Below are positions 36,862-46,437 of a stretch of DNA of 64,000 nucleotides, piece by piece. Positions within the stretch are counted from its first letter, which is position 1. Every line of letters starts with the position of its first letter. Under the pieces are notes generated by a model. The model searched no databases, was not told the DNA's origin, and saw nothing but the letters and a program-made list of their open reading frames with translations. The stretch covers positions 124,001-188,000 of the forward strand of contig JAPPNI010000029.1 in the NCBI GenBank assembly GCA_028873865.1. Reading direction: 5' to 3'. The stretch comes from Chloroflexota bacterium. Lineage in GTDB: Bacteria > Chloroflexota > Dehalococcoidia > Bin125. Made by a program: the position numbers and the translations under genes.

Positions 36862-38507
36862 GCCGCTACCCGGTCGTCTCCTCTCCCGAAGAGGCCGCCG
36901 CGTCGATCCCCGATGGGGCCTCGATCACGATCTCAGGCACGATCGGTTACATGCTGCCGATCCCCATCCTCGACGCCATCGAGGCTCGTTTCCTCTCCGA
37001 GGGCCATCCCCGCGATCTGAGCTGGTTCGATGTCTTCCCTACCGGCCTGGCCGGAATCGAGCCGCTTGCTCATCGCGGACTGCTGAGGCGAGTGATCAGC
37101 GGCTGGTACACGCTGCACCCGCGGCTGCGCGAGATGGTCCTCGCTGACGAGGTCGCCGCTTACTGCTATCCCCTGGGCACGCTCGGATTCTGGTGCCGAG
37201 CCAGCGCCGCCGGACAGTCCCTGCTCACGCAGACCGGCCTCGACACCTACATGGACCCGACCCATCCCGACTCATGCGCCGGCGGACAGCTCAACCGGGC
37301 GGCATCGGAACCCCTCGTCCAGCGCGTCGAATACGACGACGGCCCGCAGCTCATGTTCCGCCCCATGCCCATCGACGTTGCGATCATTCGTGGCACGACC
37401 GTCGACCGAGCCGGCAACCTCTCGCTCGAGGACGAGCAGGTCACGATGAGCGTCCTCTACCAGGCACTCGCAGCCAAACGCCGGCCCCAGGGACAGGTCA
37501 TCGTCCAGGCCGCTCGATTAGTCGATGAAGGTGAGATTCCAGCTCGAAGCGTCGCCGTACCGGGCGAACTCGTTGACCAGATTGTGATCCATCCCGACGC
37601 CCACATCGACGAATCCGCCCCGATGCTCGACTGGCTCGACCAGGAAGCGCGTCTGCCCCGTCCCCCGCGACAGGTCCTGCTCGACCATGACACCGAAGTC
37701 TGGCGCCGCTGGCAGGAAACGGGTGATTCGCCGCCGCTGGTGGAGCGAAGGCTGACCGCCGACGTGATCGCCGGCCGGCGGGCCCTCATGGATCTCAACC
37801 GGGGTGAGCTGGTCAATCTCGGTCTCGGCCCGCCTATGCGCGACGTCGCCTCGGCCGCCGTCGACGACGATGTCGACCCGGAGTTGCGTTTCTCCGTCGA
37901 GACCGGCGTCCTCGGAGGCGTGCTCAACGGCCGCTGGTACCGCTCCGGCGTCACCAGCATCCTTGAAACGCCCGACATCTTCAGCCTCTACACCACCTCG
38001 GTCATGGATGCCTCCTGCCTCGGGATGCTGGAGTTCGACGGCCAAGGCAACGTCAACCTGCTCCGCTACGGCGACACCATCGTCGGTCCCGGCGGGTCGA
38101 TGGACATCGCCGCGCACATCGATCGCATCGTCTTCCTCAGTCCGTTCCGCGCCGGCGGACTCGACGCCGTCGGCGAGGACGGTCGCCTCCACATCCGCCG
38201 CGAAGGCAGATTCCCGCGAGGCGTCAGGCGAGTCCAGGCCGTCTGCTTCAACGGCCCCCGCATGTTCGAGCAGGGCAAGACCGTCCACTATGTGACCGAA
38301 CGCGCCGTCTTCCAGCTCACCGCCAGCGGTCCCACGCTTACCGAGATCGCCCCGGGCATCGATCTCCAATCCGACGTCCTCGATCAGATGGAGTTCACCC
38401 CAACAATCTCGCCAGATCTTCAAACGATGGATCCCCGCATCTTCCGCAAGGGCCAGATCGGGATCCGCAAGGACTGGGGCCTACCCCCGCTGAAATCCCA
38501 CGCGTAG
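36846..38507 (+). CDS. Class I CoA-transferase, fused alpha/beta subunits (acetate/propionate type)
   Basis: 553-residue protein with both class I halves in one chain. The N-terminal half contains SITISGTIGYMLP near 30; the C-terminal half begins around residue 300 (LTADVIAGRRALMDLNRGE). The catalytic Glu is retained in RFSVETGVLGG near 357, the equivalent of the ENG/ESG motif of YdiF-type enzymes. GGPGGSMD-like VGPGGSMDIAA near 420 binds CoA. It overlaps the amidohydrolase gene by 16 bases. The acid substrate is unknown. Confidence 0.88.
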   Translation: MGPELSRYPVVSSPEEAAASIPDGASITISGTIGYMLPIPILDAIEARFLSEGHPRDLSWFDVFPTGLAGIEPLAHRGLLRRVISGWYTLHPRLREMVLADEVAAYCYPLGTLGFWCRASAAGQSLLTQTGLDTYMDPTHPDSCAGGQLNRAASEPLVQRVEYDDGPQLMFRPMPIDVAIIRGTTVDRAGNLSLEDEQVTMSVLYQALAAKRRPQGQVIVQAARLVDEGEIPARSVAVPGELVDQIVIHPDAHIDESAPMLDWLDQEARLPRPPRQVLLDHDTEVWRRWQETGDSPPLVERRLTADVIAGRRALMDLNRGELVNLGLGPPMRDVASAAVDDDVDPELRFSVETGVLGGVLNGRWYRSGVTSILETPDIFSLYTTSVMDASCLGMLEFDGQGNVNLLRYGDTIVGPGGSMDIAAHIDRIVFLSPFRAGGLDAVGEDGRLHIRREGRFPRGVRRVQAVCFNGPRMFEQGKTVHYVTERAVFQLTASGPTLTEIAPGIDLQSDVLDQMEFTPTISPDLQTMDPRIFRKGQIGIRKDWGLPPLKSHA

Positions 38508-38963
38508 CTCAACAGGTACTCCAGCGGCGTCCTCAGCCTGGCGCCGGACTGATGCGAACAGCCGGGCAGTATGTCTGAGGCTTGACAATGCCGCCCTGTG
38601 ACATGGGCTCAGCGCGCCACCGAGAGAGAATGTGCGTTCTATGATGGCTCCAGGGTCCCCACTGGCGACGATCGAAAGGTGCGATCCCCATGCGGAACGG
38701 CCAGGCTTCAGAGTCTCTGTTGCCCCGACAATGGTGGTTCGTTCGTTCGGTTTCGGCCGACCAGGACTTTCCAAAATCAACCAGATTCGACCACCTGTGG
38801 AAGCCGTCAATCGACGAAACCCAGTGTTTTACGGCACTTCGCCACGTCTTTTTTCCCCACCGGCCCCGGAGAAAAATTTTCGGCCAACCACCTGCGCGGG
38901 TACCGCTTACCCTGCCGGTGAGAACGCGACCTCGCAGATCGCCGCCCGGAATTGAGGCCAACC
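38508..38963. other. 456-bp non-coding region
   Basis: No credible gene. It carries the third CCAGTGTTTTAC copy (38821-38832), T/A tracts around 38850-38880, and TACCCT at 38908-38913 as candidate -10 for the downstream hydrolase-domain gene. Confidence 0.55.
38821..38832 (+). repeat. CCAGTGTTTTAC interspersed motif, copy 3
   Basis: Exact match to the 12-base core of the repeats at 16459 and 16668. It is followed within 60 bases by T- and A-rich tracts, as in the other copies, though in a different order. Confidence 0.5.
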
Positions 38964-40850
38964 ATGTCCGTCGAACGAATTGAAATCACCCACCAGGGCG
39001 CCTACGCCAACGGACAGGAGTTTGGCGACGCCGGCGCCTTTGAGCTGATCCGCGCCCGGCTGCGCTACGCCGTCAACCCGGTACTCGAGGATCACCGGCG
39101 CATCACCGACCTCGAGTGCGCCAACCGCGGCACCGATGGCTGCGTCCGCTTCAGCGGCGACCTTGTGCTCATGCGGCCGCAGGATCCCTCGGCCGGCAAC
39201 GGCGCGTTGGTCATCGACGTCCCCAATCGCGGACGCAGCCTGCTGCCCGGCGCGCTCAATCGCACACCGCCCGAGTTCACGCTCACGGATCCGCTGCATC
39301 CCGGCGACGGCTTCCTCTTCAGTCAGGGATTCAGCGTCGCCTCGGTCGCCTGGCAGTGGAACACGCCGGACATGGATACCCTGCTCGACTTCGAAGCGCC
39401 GGAAGCCCTCGGACTCGACGGCAACTCGATCTCCGGCGAAGCGATCACCGACCTGCGTCCCAGCGAGGCGGTCGCCTCGATGCCGATTGAGCACCTGGGC
39501 CAGCCCGGCTATCCGGTCTCCGAGCACGAGGACGGACGCGCGCGACTCTACGAGCGCGACTTCGAGGACGACGAGCCCCGAGAGATCCCCCGCGACCGTT
39601 GGCGCTTCGCCCGCCAGACCGCCGAAGGCGTCGTGCCCAGTACCCGCGACCTGTGGATCGAGGGCGGCTTCACGCCAGGCAAGATCTATGAAGTCGTCTA
39701 CCCCACCGACCGCTCGCCGGTCGTTGGCACCGGACTGCTCGCCTTCCGCGACGCCGCACTCTTCCTGCGCAACTGGCAGCGCTCCTACGAGCGTGTGCAC
39801 GGCTTCGGCATCTCCCAGAGCGGCCGCTTCCTCCGCCATCTGCTCTATCTCGGACTGAATCGAGACCCGGACGCCCTGACTGAGCGCGCCTTCGACGGAA
39901 TGCACATCCACGTCGCCGGCGGCATCCGCGGCGAGTTCAACCGTCGCTATGGACAGCCCTCGCAACTCTTCCTCGCCGGCCCGATCCACGAGTTTCCCTT
40001 CGCCGACATAACCCGCGACGACTCCTTGACGGACGCCACCGACGGCCTGCTCAAGCGCTCCGACGAGCAGGGTGTGACGCCCAAAATCGTCAAGACCAAC
40101 ACGAGCTGGGAGTACTGGCGCGGCGACGCATCACTGATCGACATCGACCCGGCCACCGGCGAGGACATCCCGCAACATCCCGACTCGCGCCACTATCTGC
40201 TCGCCTGTACCCAGCACGGTGCCGGCCAGGCCGAGCCGATCGACAGCTTCTACCTCAGCGGGGACCGCAGCATGTACCGCCATAACGCCGTCGACCAGTC
40301 CCCGCTGATGCGGGCCGCGCTGGTCAACCTCGACCGCTGGGCCGCCGGCGAGCGTGAAGCGCCGCCGAGCAGCGTGCCCAGCCTGGCCAACGGCACCGCC
40401 GCCACCCGCGACGACGTGCTGGCGCAGGTCGGCGATCGAGTGACAACGCCCGATGCCGATCACCTCTCCAGAGTCCGCACGGTCGACTGGTCAACCCTGC
40501 CGCCGGAGGAGGGCGACGAGTACCAGGGCTACGTCTCCGCTGTCGACGAAGTCGGCAACGAAGTCGCCGGCCTCCGCCTCCCCGATCTGACCCAACCATT
40601 GGGAATCCACACTGGCTGGAACCCGCGCCATCCCGACACCGGCGGCGAAGACCTGACTAGCCACTTCGTCGGCCTGACCCAGTGGCTGAACCGGGACGAG
40701 ATCCTGGCCCGCTACGGCGACAAGGAGTCATACCTGAAGAAGGTCCGCTCCGACGCCGAACAGCTGGCGGCGGACCACATCATCCTCGCCGAGGACATCG
40801 ACCTCGTCGTCGCCAACTGCGCCGACCGCTGGGATGTCGCGATGCGCTGA
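38964..40850 (+). CDS. Alpha/beta-hydrolase domain-containing protein (PF20091-like)
   Basis: Large 628-residue cytoplasmic protein with no signal peptide. The start VERIEITHQGAYANGQEFGDAGAFELIRA and the nucleophile-like HGFGISQSGRFLRHLLYLG near residue 300 match the alpha/beta-hydrolase-domain family found widely in marine Chloroflexota and proteobacteria. C-terminal GWNPRHPDTGG is also typical. Biochemical function is unknown; an esterase or lactonase role is possible. ATG 38964 is preceded by TTGAGG. It converges on a CoA-transferase gene with an 18-bp gap. Confidence 0.85.
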   Translation: MSVERIEITHQGAYANGQEFGDAGAFELIRARLRYAVNPVLEDHRRITDLECANRGTDGCVRFSGDLVLMRPQDPSAGNGALVIDVPNRGRSLLPGALNRTPPEFTLTDPLHPGDGFLFSQGFSVASVAWQWNTPDMDTLLDFEAPEALGLDGNSISGEAITDLRPSEAVASMPIEHLGQPGYPVSEHEDGRARLYERDFEDDEPREIPRDRWRFARQTAEGVVPSTRDLWIEGGFTPGKIYEVVYPTDRSPVVGTGLLAFRDAALFLRNWQRSYERVHGFGISQSGRFLRHLLYLGLNRDPDALTERAFDGMHIHVAGGIRGEFNRRYGQPSQLFLAGPIHEFPFADITRDDSLTDATDGLLKRSDEQGVTPKIVKTNTSWEYWRGDASLIDIDPATGEDIPQHPDSRHYLLACTQHGAGQAEPIDSFYLSGDRSMYRHNAVDQSPLMRAALVNLDRWAAGEREAPPSSVPSLANGTAATRDDVLAQVGDRVTTPDADHLSRVRTVDWSTLPPEEGDEYQGYVSAVDEVGNEVAGLRLPDLTQPLGIHTGWNPRHPDTGGEDLTSHFVGLTQWLNRDEILARYGDKESYLKKVRSDAEQLAADHIILAEDIDLVVANCADRWDVAMR

Positions 40851-40868
40851 CCGCGGCGACCGCGCCGC

Positions 40869-42062
40869 TCACGCGGTGGACACGATCCCCGACTGCGCGA
40901 GCGCCTCGACCTCCGAGGCCTCAAGACCCAGCTCCTCGGCCAGTACCTCGGCCGTATGCTCCCCCAGCAGCGGCGCGCGGCGGTGCACCGCGGGGCTCTC
41001 GCTCAACCGGATGGGGCAGCCAAGCAGGGTCATCGGGCCGCGCGTCGGATGCTCGATGTCGACCAGCATCCCCCGCTCGCGCAGATGCTCGTTCGCAAAG
41101 ATCTCGCCCGAATCCAACACCGGACCAGACGGCACGCCCACCTCCCGCATCTTGTCCATCACCTCGAACTTGGTCCGCTGGCTGGTCCAGGCCTCGATCG
41201 CCTGACGCACATCATCGCCCTCGTTGCGGGTGATCCCGCGAGCGCCGTTCGACTCCGCCAGATCCGGCCGGCCAATCGTCTCCATCAACGCCCGGCGCAT
41301 CCGTCCCCCGGCAACCACGACCCAGACCCAGTCGGCACGTCCACCCGGCTTGCAGGGGAACAGCCCTGTCGGCGCGGTCTGGCCGTCGCCGTAGGGCGGA
41401 GCCGGGTCTCCCGACACCTCACGCCGAGTCATCGGCACGCGCGTGTAGTTGGTCACCGCCTCCTGCATCGACAGCTCAACCTTCTGCCCGATGCCGTCGC
41501 GTTGACGCTGCCAGAGCGCGGCGAGCATGCCGATCGCCGCCTGCACGCCAGTGCCGGTGTCGCCGATCGTTGGGCCCGGCTTGAGCGGCAGCGTCTCGTC
41601 GGTCCCGGTGATCGCCATCGCGCCGCCAGCCGCCTGGGCGACCATGTCGAACGACTTCGTCGGAGACCACGGACCGGTCGTGCCGAAGCCCTTGACCGTG
41701 CAGTAGATCAGCTGCGGATGAATCTCCTTGAGCGTGTCGTAACCGACGCCCAGGCGCTCCATCGTGCCCAGCGTGAAGTTCTCGACCACGATGTCGAAGT
41801 TCGGCACCAGCTTGAGGAAGATCTCTCGCCCCTCGTCCGACTTCAAGTCCAGGGTCAAGGAACGCTTGTTGTTGTTGAGCGTGATGAAATAGGTCGAATC
41901 GACCTCGCTGGCCGCGCCCAGCCGTCGCCCCGGCTCGCCGCGCCCGGGCGGCTCAACCTTGACGATCTGGGCCCCCAGCCAACCCAGCGCCTGGGTCGAG
42001 GACGTGCCGGCCTCATACTGCGTCAAATCCAAAATCCGAACGTCCGACAGCGCCAAGGCCAT
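40869..42062 (-). CDS. CaiB/BaiF (class III) CoA-transferase, single-domain active type
   Basis: 397 residues, closest in layout to formyl-CoA transferase-like enzymes: YEAGTSSTQALGWLGAQIVKVEPP, NNNKRSLTLDLKSDEGR, VENFTLGTMERLGVGY. The catalytic Asp is present in PTIGDTGTG, 22 residues before the Gly of RDGIGQ. This is the only class III enzyme in the window without a degenerate partner. GAGAGGGG precedes the ATG, and TATCCT at 42094-42089 on this strand is a candidate -10. It lies downstream of the fused double enzyme at 42118. Confidence 0.92.
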   Translation of the reverse strand: MALALSDVRILDLTQYEAGTSSTQALGWLGAQIVKVEPPGRGEPGRRLGAASEVDSTYFITLNNNKRSLTLDLKSDEGREIFLKLVPNFDIVVENFTLGTMERLGVGYDTLKEIHPQLIYCTVKGFGTTGPWSPTKSFDMVAQAAGGAMAITGTDETLPLKPGPTIGDTGTGVQAAIGMLAALWQRQRDGIGQKVELSMQEAVTNYTRVPMTRREVSGDPAPPYGDGQTAPTGLFPCKPGGRADWVWVVVAGGRMRRALMETIGRPDLAESNGARGITRNEGDDVRQAIEAWTSQRTKFEVMDKMREVGVPSGPVLDSGEIFANEHLRERGMLVDIEHPTRGPMTLLGCPIRLSESPAVHRRAPLLGEHTAEVLAEELGLEASEVEALAQSGIVSTA

Positions 42063-42117
42063 ATCCAGCCCCTCTCAGTTCTGGGCTGAGGATACTCACT
42101 CCATGGGCGCGAGTCCG

Positions 42118-44304
42118 TCAGTCGGCCGCGACGACCACTCCGGCCTCCGACAGGTCACGCTCCCGCTGTCCCAGCACTTCCTTGGCAGCCGAACCTGGCA
42201 GCATCGCCGGCCGTCCCACCGTTACCGGCGTTCGGCTCATCCTGATTGATGGGCCATTGGTCCGGACTCGGCCTCGGCCCTCGTGCTCACGGGTCACCGA
42301 TAGGCCGTTCGTCACCGCTCGATACTCGGTCATCGCCTCTTCGACGGAACCGACGGGCGACGCGCCGATCCCCTTCGCGGTCAGCTCGGCAACCCACTCG
42401 GCGACAGTCTTCGTCGCGAACTCTTGCACACTGGGCATGTCGTCCGACTGCTCCGGCTTCGCCCCGGCGAACAGCCAGCCATTGGATGCCTCGTAGAGAC
42501 GGTGCAGCGGACCCTCGCCGACAGCGTCCTGGCCGGCCGGCTCGTCCCAGTGTTTGCCTTCGTAGCCATGCAGCATGTTCGACTGCAGCGTGCTGGCCGT
42601 GCGTGCGAGCGCGGTGAAGACCTGCTGACCATCGCCCGTCCGCAGCCGGTGGTAGAGCGCCATGCCGACGCCGAACGCGCCGTTGATACCGGTGCCGTAG
42701 TCATTGATCGCGAAGGGTTGCAACGTCGGCTCGGCGTCGCCGTAACGCGTCTGCATCCCGGTCGCGGCCTGCGCGAGCTGTTCCCATCCAGCACGCTCGG
42801 CCCACGGGCCGATCTCGCCGAACGCGTTCAGCGAGGCGTAGATCACATCGGGATTGATCTGCCGCACTGACTCGTAATCGACGCCCAGGCCGCCGACCTT
42901 GCCTTGCCGGTAGTTCTGGACCACCACGTCAACCTCGGCGGCCAGCTCCATGAAGACGTCGCGGCCCTCTTCGCGCTTGAGGTCGAGCAGGACCGAGCGC
43001 TTGCCGCGGTTGATGTCCTCGTGCAGCATGATTCCGTTCTCACGCGAGGGGTTGTCGATCTTGACGACATCCGCGCCGAACTCCGCCAGCGTCCGTCCGC
43101 AGGTCGGACCGGCGAGAATGATGCACAGGTCAAGCGCGGTCATGCCCTCCAGTGCCTGAGACAGGCGGTTACCGGGAGCCCGCATCGCCGCCGGAGCGGT
43201 CATCGACAGCTCAGTCAGGATGTCCTCGCGGTCTTCGTCAAGTCGATGCCGAGGACCACGAATCTCCCCTGGCGTGCCGCCCATCCGCACCTGGATGCCC
43301 GGCTGCAGCATCGGTCCCAGGTTCGGATCGTCGAGCTCGACGATGATCTCCGCCTCGCGCGCGTGCGGCTCGTGCAGCCACTCAGCCGAGTCGAGGCAGC
43401 GTACGGTCGGCGGACCAGCGCCGCCATCGTTGATCAGGTCTTCCCACTCCTGCGCGGTGCGGGTCAGGAACATGTTGGTCAGATGAGCCCGCGCGGTGTC
43501 GGCCAACGAGAAGTCCTTCAGGATCTCCGACGCCTTCGACCACGGCTCGTCGAGCCACTGCGGCACGCCGGCTGACACGCAGAACTGGCGGATGAAGTGC
43601 GAGTAGGCGGCGTGGAAGAAGACCCAGCGTCCGTCAGCGCACTCGTACGGCCCGACCCACGGAACTGGACCTCGCGGAGCGTCTCGGTCCAGGAACTTCA
43701 GGCCCCGGATGCCGATCGCCTGGTAGAGGCTATCGTGCAACGACGCTTCGATTCGCTGGCCGAAGCCGTCGCGCTCGCGGGCGACCAGCGCCATCGCGAC
43801 ACCTGCGCAGCCAGTGAACGCGGCGTACGAGGAGGCGATGGGCACCGCCGTGTAGACGGGATGCGGCGCGTCTTGCATGAGGGAACCGCTGTAGGTTCCG
43901 ACCGGCGCTGAAACGACGCCTTCCCACCCGGGGACCGACGCGCGCTCATCGTCCGAGGAGAAGCCCGGCAACGAGAGATAGATCAAGCGGTCGTTGACGT
44001 TGGTCGATTCTTCGGCCCCGAGGCCGAGCCGATCCATGACGCCGGGCCGGAAGTTCTCGACGACGACGTCGGCCGACGCGATCAGTTCTTGCGCGGTGCG
44101 CCGACCCTCAGCTGTCTGAAGATCCAGCGAAATGCGGCGTTTGCCCCGATTCCAGACCGCGTTGCCCGGTGTGTTCCACATCGGTCCCGAAGGAGGATCG
44201 ACGCGAATCACGTCGGCGCCGTGGTCGGCGAGCATCATCGCCGCCAGGGGCCCCGCCATGTATTGGCCGAAATCGATTACGCGAAGTCCGTCGAGCGCGC
44301 CCAT
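42118..44304 (-). CDS. Fused double CaiB/BaiF CoA-transferase (Asp-less N half, Asp-containing C half)
   Basis: A 728-residue tandem of two class III CoA-transferase folds. N half (about 1-360): DFGQYMAGPLAAMMLADHGA and VENFRPGVMDRLGLG, but the residue 22 before the Gly of RDGFGQ is Ser (PIASSYAA), so no catalytic Asp. C half (about 375-728): IILAGPTCGRTLAEFGADVV, NRGKRSVLLDL, with the Asp present in AINDYGTG. GGAGG lies five bases before ATG 44304; the in-frame ATG at 44316 is less likely. It sits 46 bp downstream of the dephospho-CoA kinase gene and is probably cotranscribed with it. Confidence 0.92.
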   Translation of the reverse strand: MGALDGLRVIDFGQYMAGPLAAMMLADHGADVIRVDPPSGPMWNTPGNAVWNRGKRRISLDLQTAEGRRTAQELIASADVVVENFRPGVMDRLGLGAEESTNVNDRLIYLSLPGFSSDDERASVPGWEGVVSAPVGTYSGSLMQDAPHPVYTAVPIASSYAAFTGCAGVAMALVARERDGFGQRIEASLHDSLYQAIGIRGLKFLDRDAPRGPVPWVGPYECADGRWVFFHAAYSHFIRQFCVSAGVPQWLDEPWSKASEILKDFSLADTARAHLTNMFLTRTAQEWEDLINDGGAGPPTVRCLDSAEWLHEPHAREAEIIVELDDPNLGPMLQPGIQVRMGGTPGEIRGPRHRLDEDREDILTELSMTAPAAMRAPGNRLSQALEGMTALDLCIILAGPTCGRTLAEFGADVVKIDNPSRENGIMLHEDINRGKRSVLLDLKREEGRDVFMELAAEVDVVVQNYRQGKVGGLGVDYESVRQINPDVIYASLNAFGEIGPWAERAGWEQLAQAATGMQTRYGDAEPTLQPFAINDYGTGINGAFGVGMALYHRLRTGDGQQVFTALARTASTLQSNMLHGYEGKHWDEPAGQDAVGEGPLHRLYEASNGWLFAGAKPEQSDDMPSVQEFATKTVAEWVAELTAKGIGASPVGSVEEAMTEYRAVTNGLSVTREHEGRGRVRTNGPSIRMSRTPVTVGRPAMLPGSAAKEVLGQRERDLSEAGVVVAAD

Positions 44305-44350
44305 ATCCGCCTCCATCGCCGTTTGGTCGGTTGCGGGTAGAGGCTAGCGG

Positions 44351-44956
44351 CTAGCGACGATTGGTCAGCGCCTCGTCAACGGCGACATCAATCGCCGCCT
44401 GGAACTCAGCGACTGAACTATTGTTGTGCAGGACAAGATCGGCCCTGGACGCCCGTTCGGTCCAGGGTGTCGCCGAGGCCATCCGTTGCTCCGCTTCCTC
44501 GCGGGTGAACTGGTTGCGAGCCATCAGCCGCTCGATCGCTCGTTCATCCTCGGCGGCCACAAGCCAACCAGCGTCGCAGACCTCCATGTACGGACCCTCG
44601 AACAGACGGACCGCCTCGAACACGGCAATCGGCGCCGGGTCGTTCTTCAGTTCGCGCAGCAGGCGCATGAACTCACCCTCGATGTCGCCGATGGCCGTGC
44701 GCAGCGCGGCCAGCAGATCGGGCTTACCGAAGACGATGTCGCCCAACGCCTTGCGGTCGATGTAGCCGTCCTCTCCTACGACGCCGTCGCCGAACTCAGC
44801 CACGATCCGGTCAAACGCCGGTTTGCCCGGCTCATACATAGTGTGGACGTGCCGGTCGGCATCGACGTGCAAGGCGCCGTGAAAGTTGACCAGGTGTCGG
44901 CAGAGCACCGACTTGCCGCAGGCGATCGATCCGGTGACGCCAAGCAGATAGGCCAT
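44351..44956 (-). CDS. coaE: Dephospho-CoA kinase
   Basis: Last step of CoA biosynthesis: phosphorylates the 3'-hydroxyl of dephospho-CoA. Length 201 residues, normal for the family. P-loop GSIACGKS at about residues 9-16, the DAD motif (HVDADRHVH) near 32, and a lid region with RLMARNQFTREEAEQRM near 145. It leads a minus-strand block of CoA-transferases, a functionally coherent location. The start appears leaderless, with TAACCT six bases upstream. Confidence 0.93.
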   Translation of the reverse strand: MAYLLGVTGSIACGKSVLCRHLVNFHGALHVDADRHVHTMYEPGKPAFDRIVAEFGDGVVGEDGYIDRKALGDIVFGKPDLLAALRTAIGDIEGEFMRLLRELKNDPAPIAVFEAVRLFEGPYMEVCDAGWLVAAEDERAIERLMARNQFTREEAEQRMASATPWTERASRADLVLHNNSSVAEFQAAIDVAVDEALTNRR

Positions 44957-44962
44957 TCGTCT

Positions 44963-44968
44963 AGGTTA
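44963..44968 (-). promoter_or_regulatory. Candidate -10 box (TAACCT) of coaE
   Basis: Ends exactly six bases before the ATG of coaE on the minus strand; no Shine-Dalgarno is present. Confidence 0.45.
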
Positions 44969-45049
44969 CCGGCGGTCGGTACGTTCCCAGACTTGCCGCG
45001 TCTACTCTGTGGCTCAGGGCGACGTACTCCGTTTGCGTTGAGACATTCC

Positions 45050-45637
45050 ATGCCTGAACGATGCCAATGGCCCGGCGACGACCCTGATGAGGTCGCCTAC
45101 CACGACTCTGAATGGGGCGTGCCGACCCGGGATGAATCCGTCCTGTTTGAGGCGCTGATCCTGGAGGGTGCTCAGGCCGGACTGTCCTGGCACACCATCC
45201 TGTTGCGCCGCGACGGCTATCGCCGCGCGTTCCTGGACTGGGATGTCGAGGCGATCGCCGAGATCGACGAGTCCAGGGTTGATGCGCTCGTCCAGGATGA
45301 AGGCATCATCCGCCACCGCGGCAAGATCGAATCGACGATCGCCAACGCGAACGCAACTCTGTTGCTTCGAAGGCAAGGACTCTCCCTGGCCGATGTGGTC
45401 TGGGCTTATGCCGACCCCTCGAATGAACCGCGCACTGACATTCAGGCTCAGACTGACGAGTCTCGCGCGATGTCGCGCGAGCTCAAGCGACGCGGCTTCC
45501 GATTCGTCGGACCCACGACCTGCTACGCCTTCATGCAGGCGGTCGGGATCGTCAATGACCACGCTGCGGCCTGCTTCCGCTTCCCGGAGATTGCCCGGAT
45601 GCGCGATAGGCTGCTCAGCGAACGGAGCGACACATGA
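45050..45637 (+). CDS. tag: DNA-3-methyladenine glycosylase I
   Basis: Excises 3-methyladenine from DNA; 195 residues, helix-hairpin-helix glycosylase with a structural zinc. The zinc ligands are recognisable as Cys5 (ERCQWPG), His in YHDSEWGVP near 18, and His/Cys in NDHAAACFRF near 175-179. The base-pocket segment LEGAQAGLSWHTIL near 42 is typical. Candidate -10 TACTCT near 45005. It begins a plus-strand run of four overlapping or closely spaced genes; the stop overlaps the crotonase ATG. Confidence 0.93.
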   Translation: MPERCQWPGDDPDEVAYHDSEWGVPTRDESVLFEALILEGAQAGLSWHTILLRRDGYRRAFLDWDVEAIAEIDESRVDALVQDEGIIRHRGKIESTIANANATLLLRRQGLSLADVVWAYADPSNEPRTDIQAQTDESRAMSRELKRRGFRFVGPTTCYAFMQAVGIVNDHAAACFRFPEIARMRDRLLSERSDT

Positions 45638-46428
45638 CCTTCCAACATCTGCGCCTCGATATATCCGACCAAATTGGCACGATCACGCTGGACCGACCGG
45701 AGAAGCTGAACGCGCTCTCACGCGACCTGCACAACGAGATGGTCGCCGCCGCGAGCCAGCTGCAGGCCGACGACGACGTGCGCGTCGTGATCGTGACCGG
45801 CGCCGGCCGCGGCTTCTGCTCAGGCGCCGACCTCACAGCCCGGCCTCGCGACGACGCGCCGGACACCCAGAACGACCGCATGGACGAGTTCGGCTGGGTC
45901 GGACACCAGGCGCTCGCCTTCGGCCACCTGGACAAACCGACGATCGCAGCTGTCAACGGCGTGGCCGCCGGTGCGGGAATGAGCCTGGCGCTCTCCTGCG
46001 ACCTGCGTGTGGGTTCCGAGAAGGCGCGCTTCAAGGTCGTCTTCCTCGAACGCTCGCTGAGCCCGGACGCCGGTATGACCTGGTTCCTGCCGCGCGTCGT
46101 CGGCTACCCCAAGGCGGTCGAGCTGGTCCAGACGAGCCGCTTTGTGGAGTCGGACGAGGCCCTGCAGATCGGATTGCTCAATCAGCGTGTGGCGCACGAG
46201 GAGCTGATGACCAGCGCCCGCGCTCTGGCCACCGAGATCGCGTTTTGGCCGCCGCTCGCCTCGCGGGCTGCCAAACGGGTGATGCAGCGCAACCTCAACG
46301 CCACGCTGGAAGAGGCGCTACGCAACGAGATCACGGCCATTTCGCATGCCACCCGATCGGAGCACGACGTGCGTGAGGCACAGGCCTCGTTTGTCGAGAA
46401 GCGGCCCCCGGTCTTCACCGGCGAATAG
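45634..46428 (+). CDS. Enoyl-CoA hydratase/isomerase (PaaG-like)
   Basis: Crotonase-fold enzyme of 264 residues. Oxyanion-hole segments GAGRGFCSGADLT near residue 58 and NGVAAGAGMSLALSCDLRVG near 108. The acid/base position reads SLSPDAGMTWFLPR, the Asp-containing pattern of PaaG-type 1,2-epoxyphenylacetyl-CoA or cis-trans isomerases. It overlaps the tag stop by four bases, an unusual partner suggesting a general housekeeping operon and not a dedicated pathway. Confidence 0.9.
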   Translation: MTFQHLRLDISDQIGTITLDRPEKLNALSRDLHNEMVAAASQLQADDDVRVVIVTGAGRGFCSGADLTARPRDDAPDTQNDRMDEFGWVGHQALAFGHLDKPTIAAVNGVAAGAGMSLALSCDLRVGSEKARFKVVFLERSLSPDAGMTWFLPRVVGYPKAVELVQTSRFVESDEALQIGLLNQRVAHEELMTSARALATEIAFWPPLASRAAKRVMQRNLNATLEEALRNEITAISHATRSEHDVREAQASFVEKRPPVFTGE

Positions 46429-46437
46429 GCGGTAAAC

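Noticed and set aside
38533..38961. Frame of about 140 codons before the hydrolase-domain gene
   Set aside because: It crosses the interspersed repeat, is Trp/Arg/Ser-rich with no motif, and several frames are equally open here.
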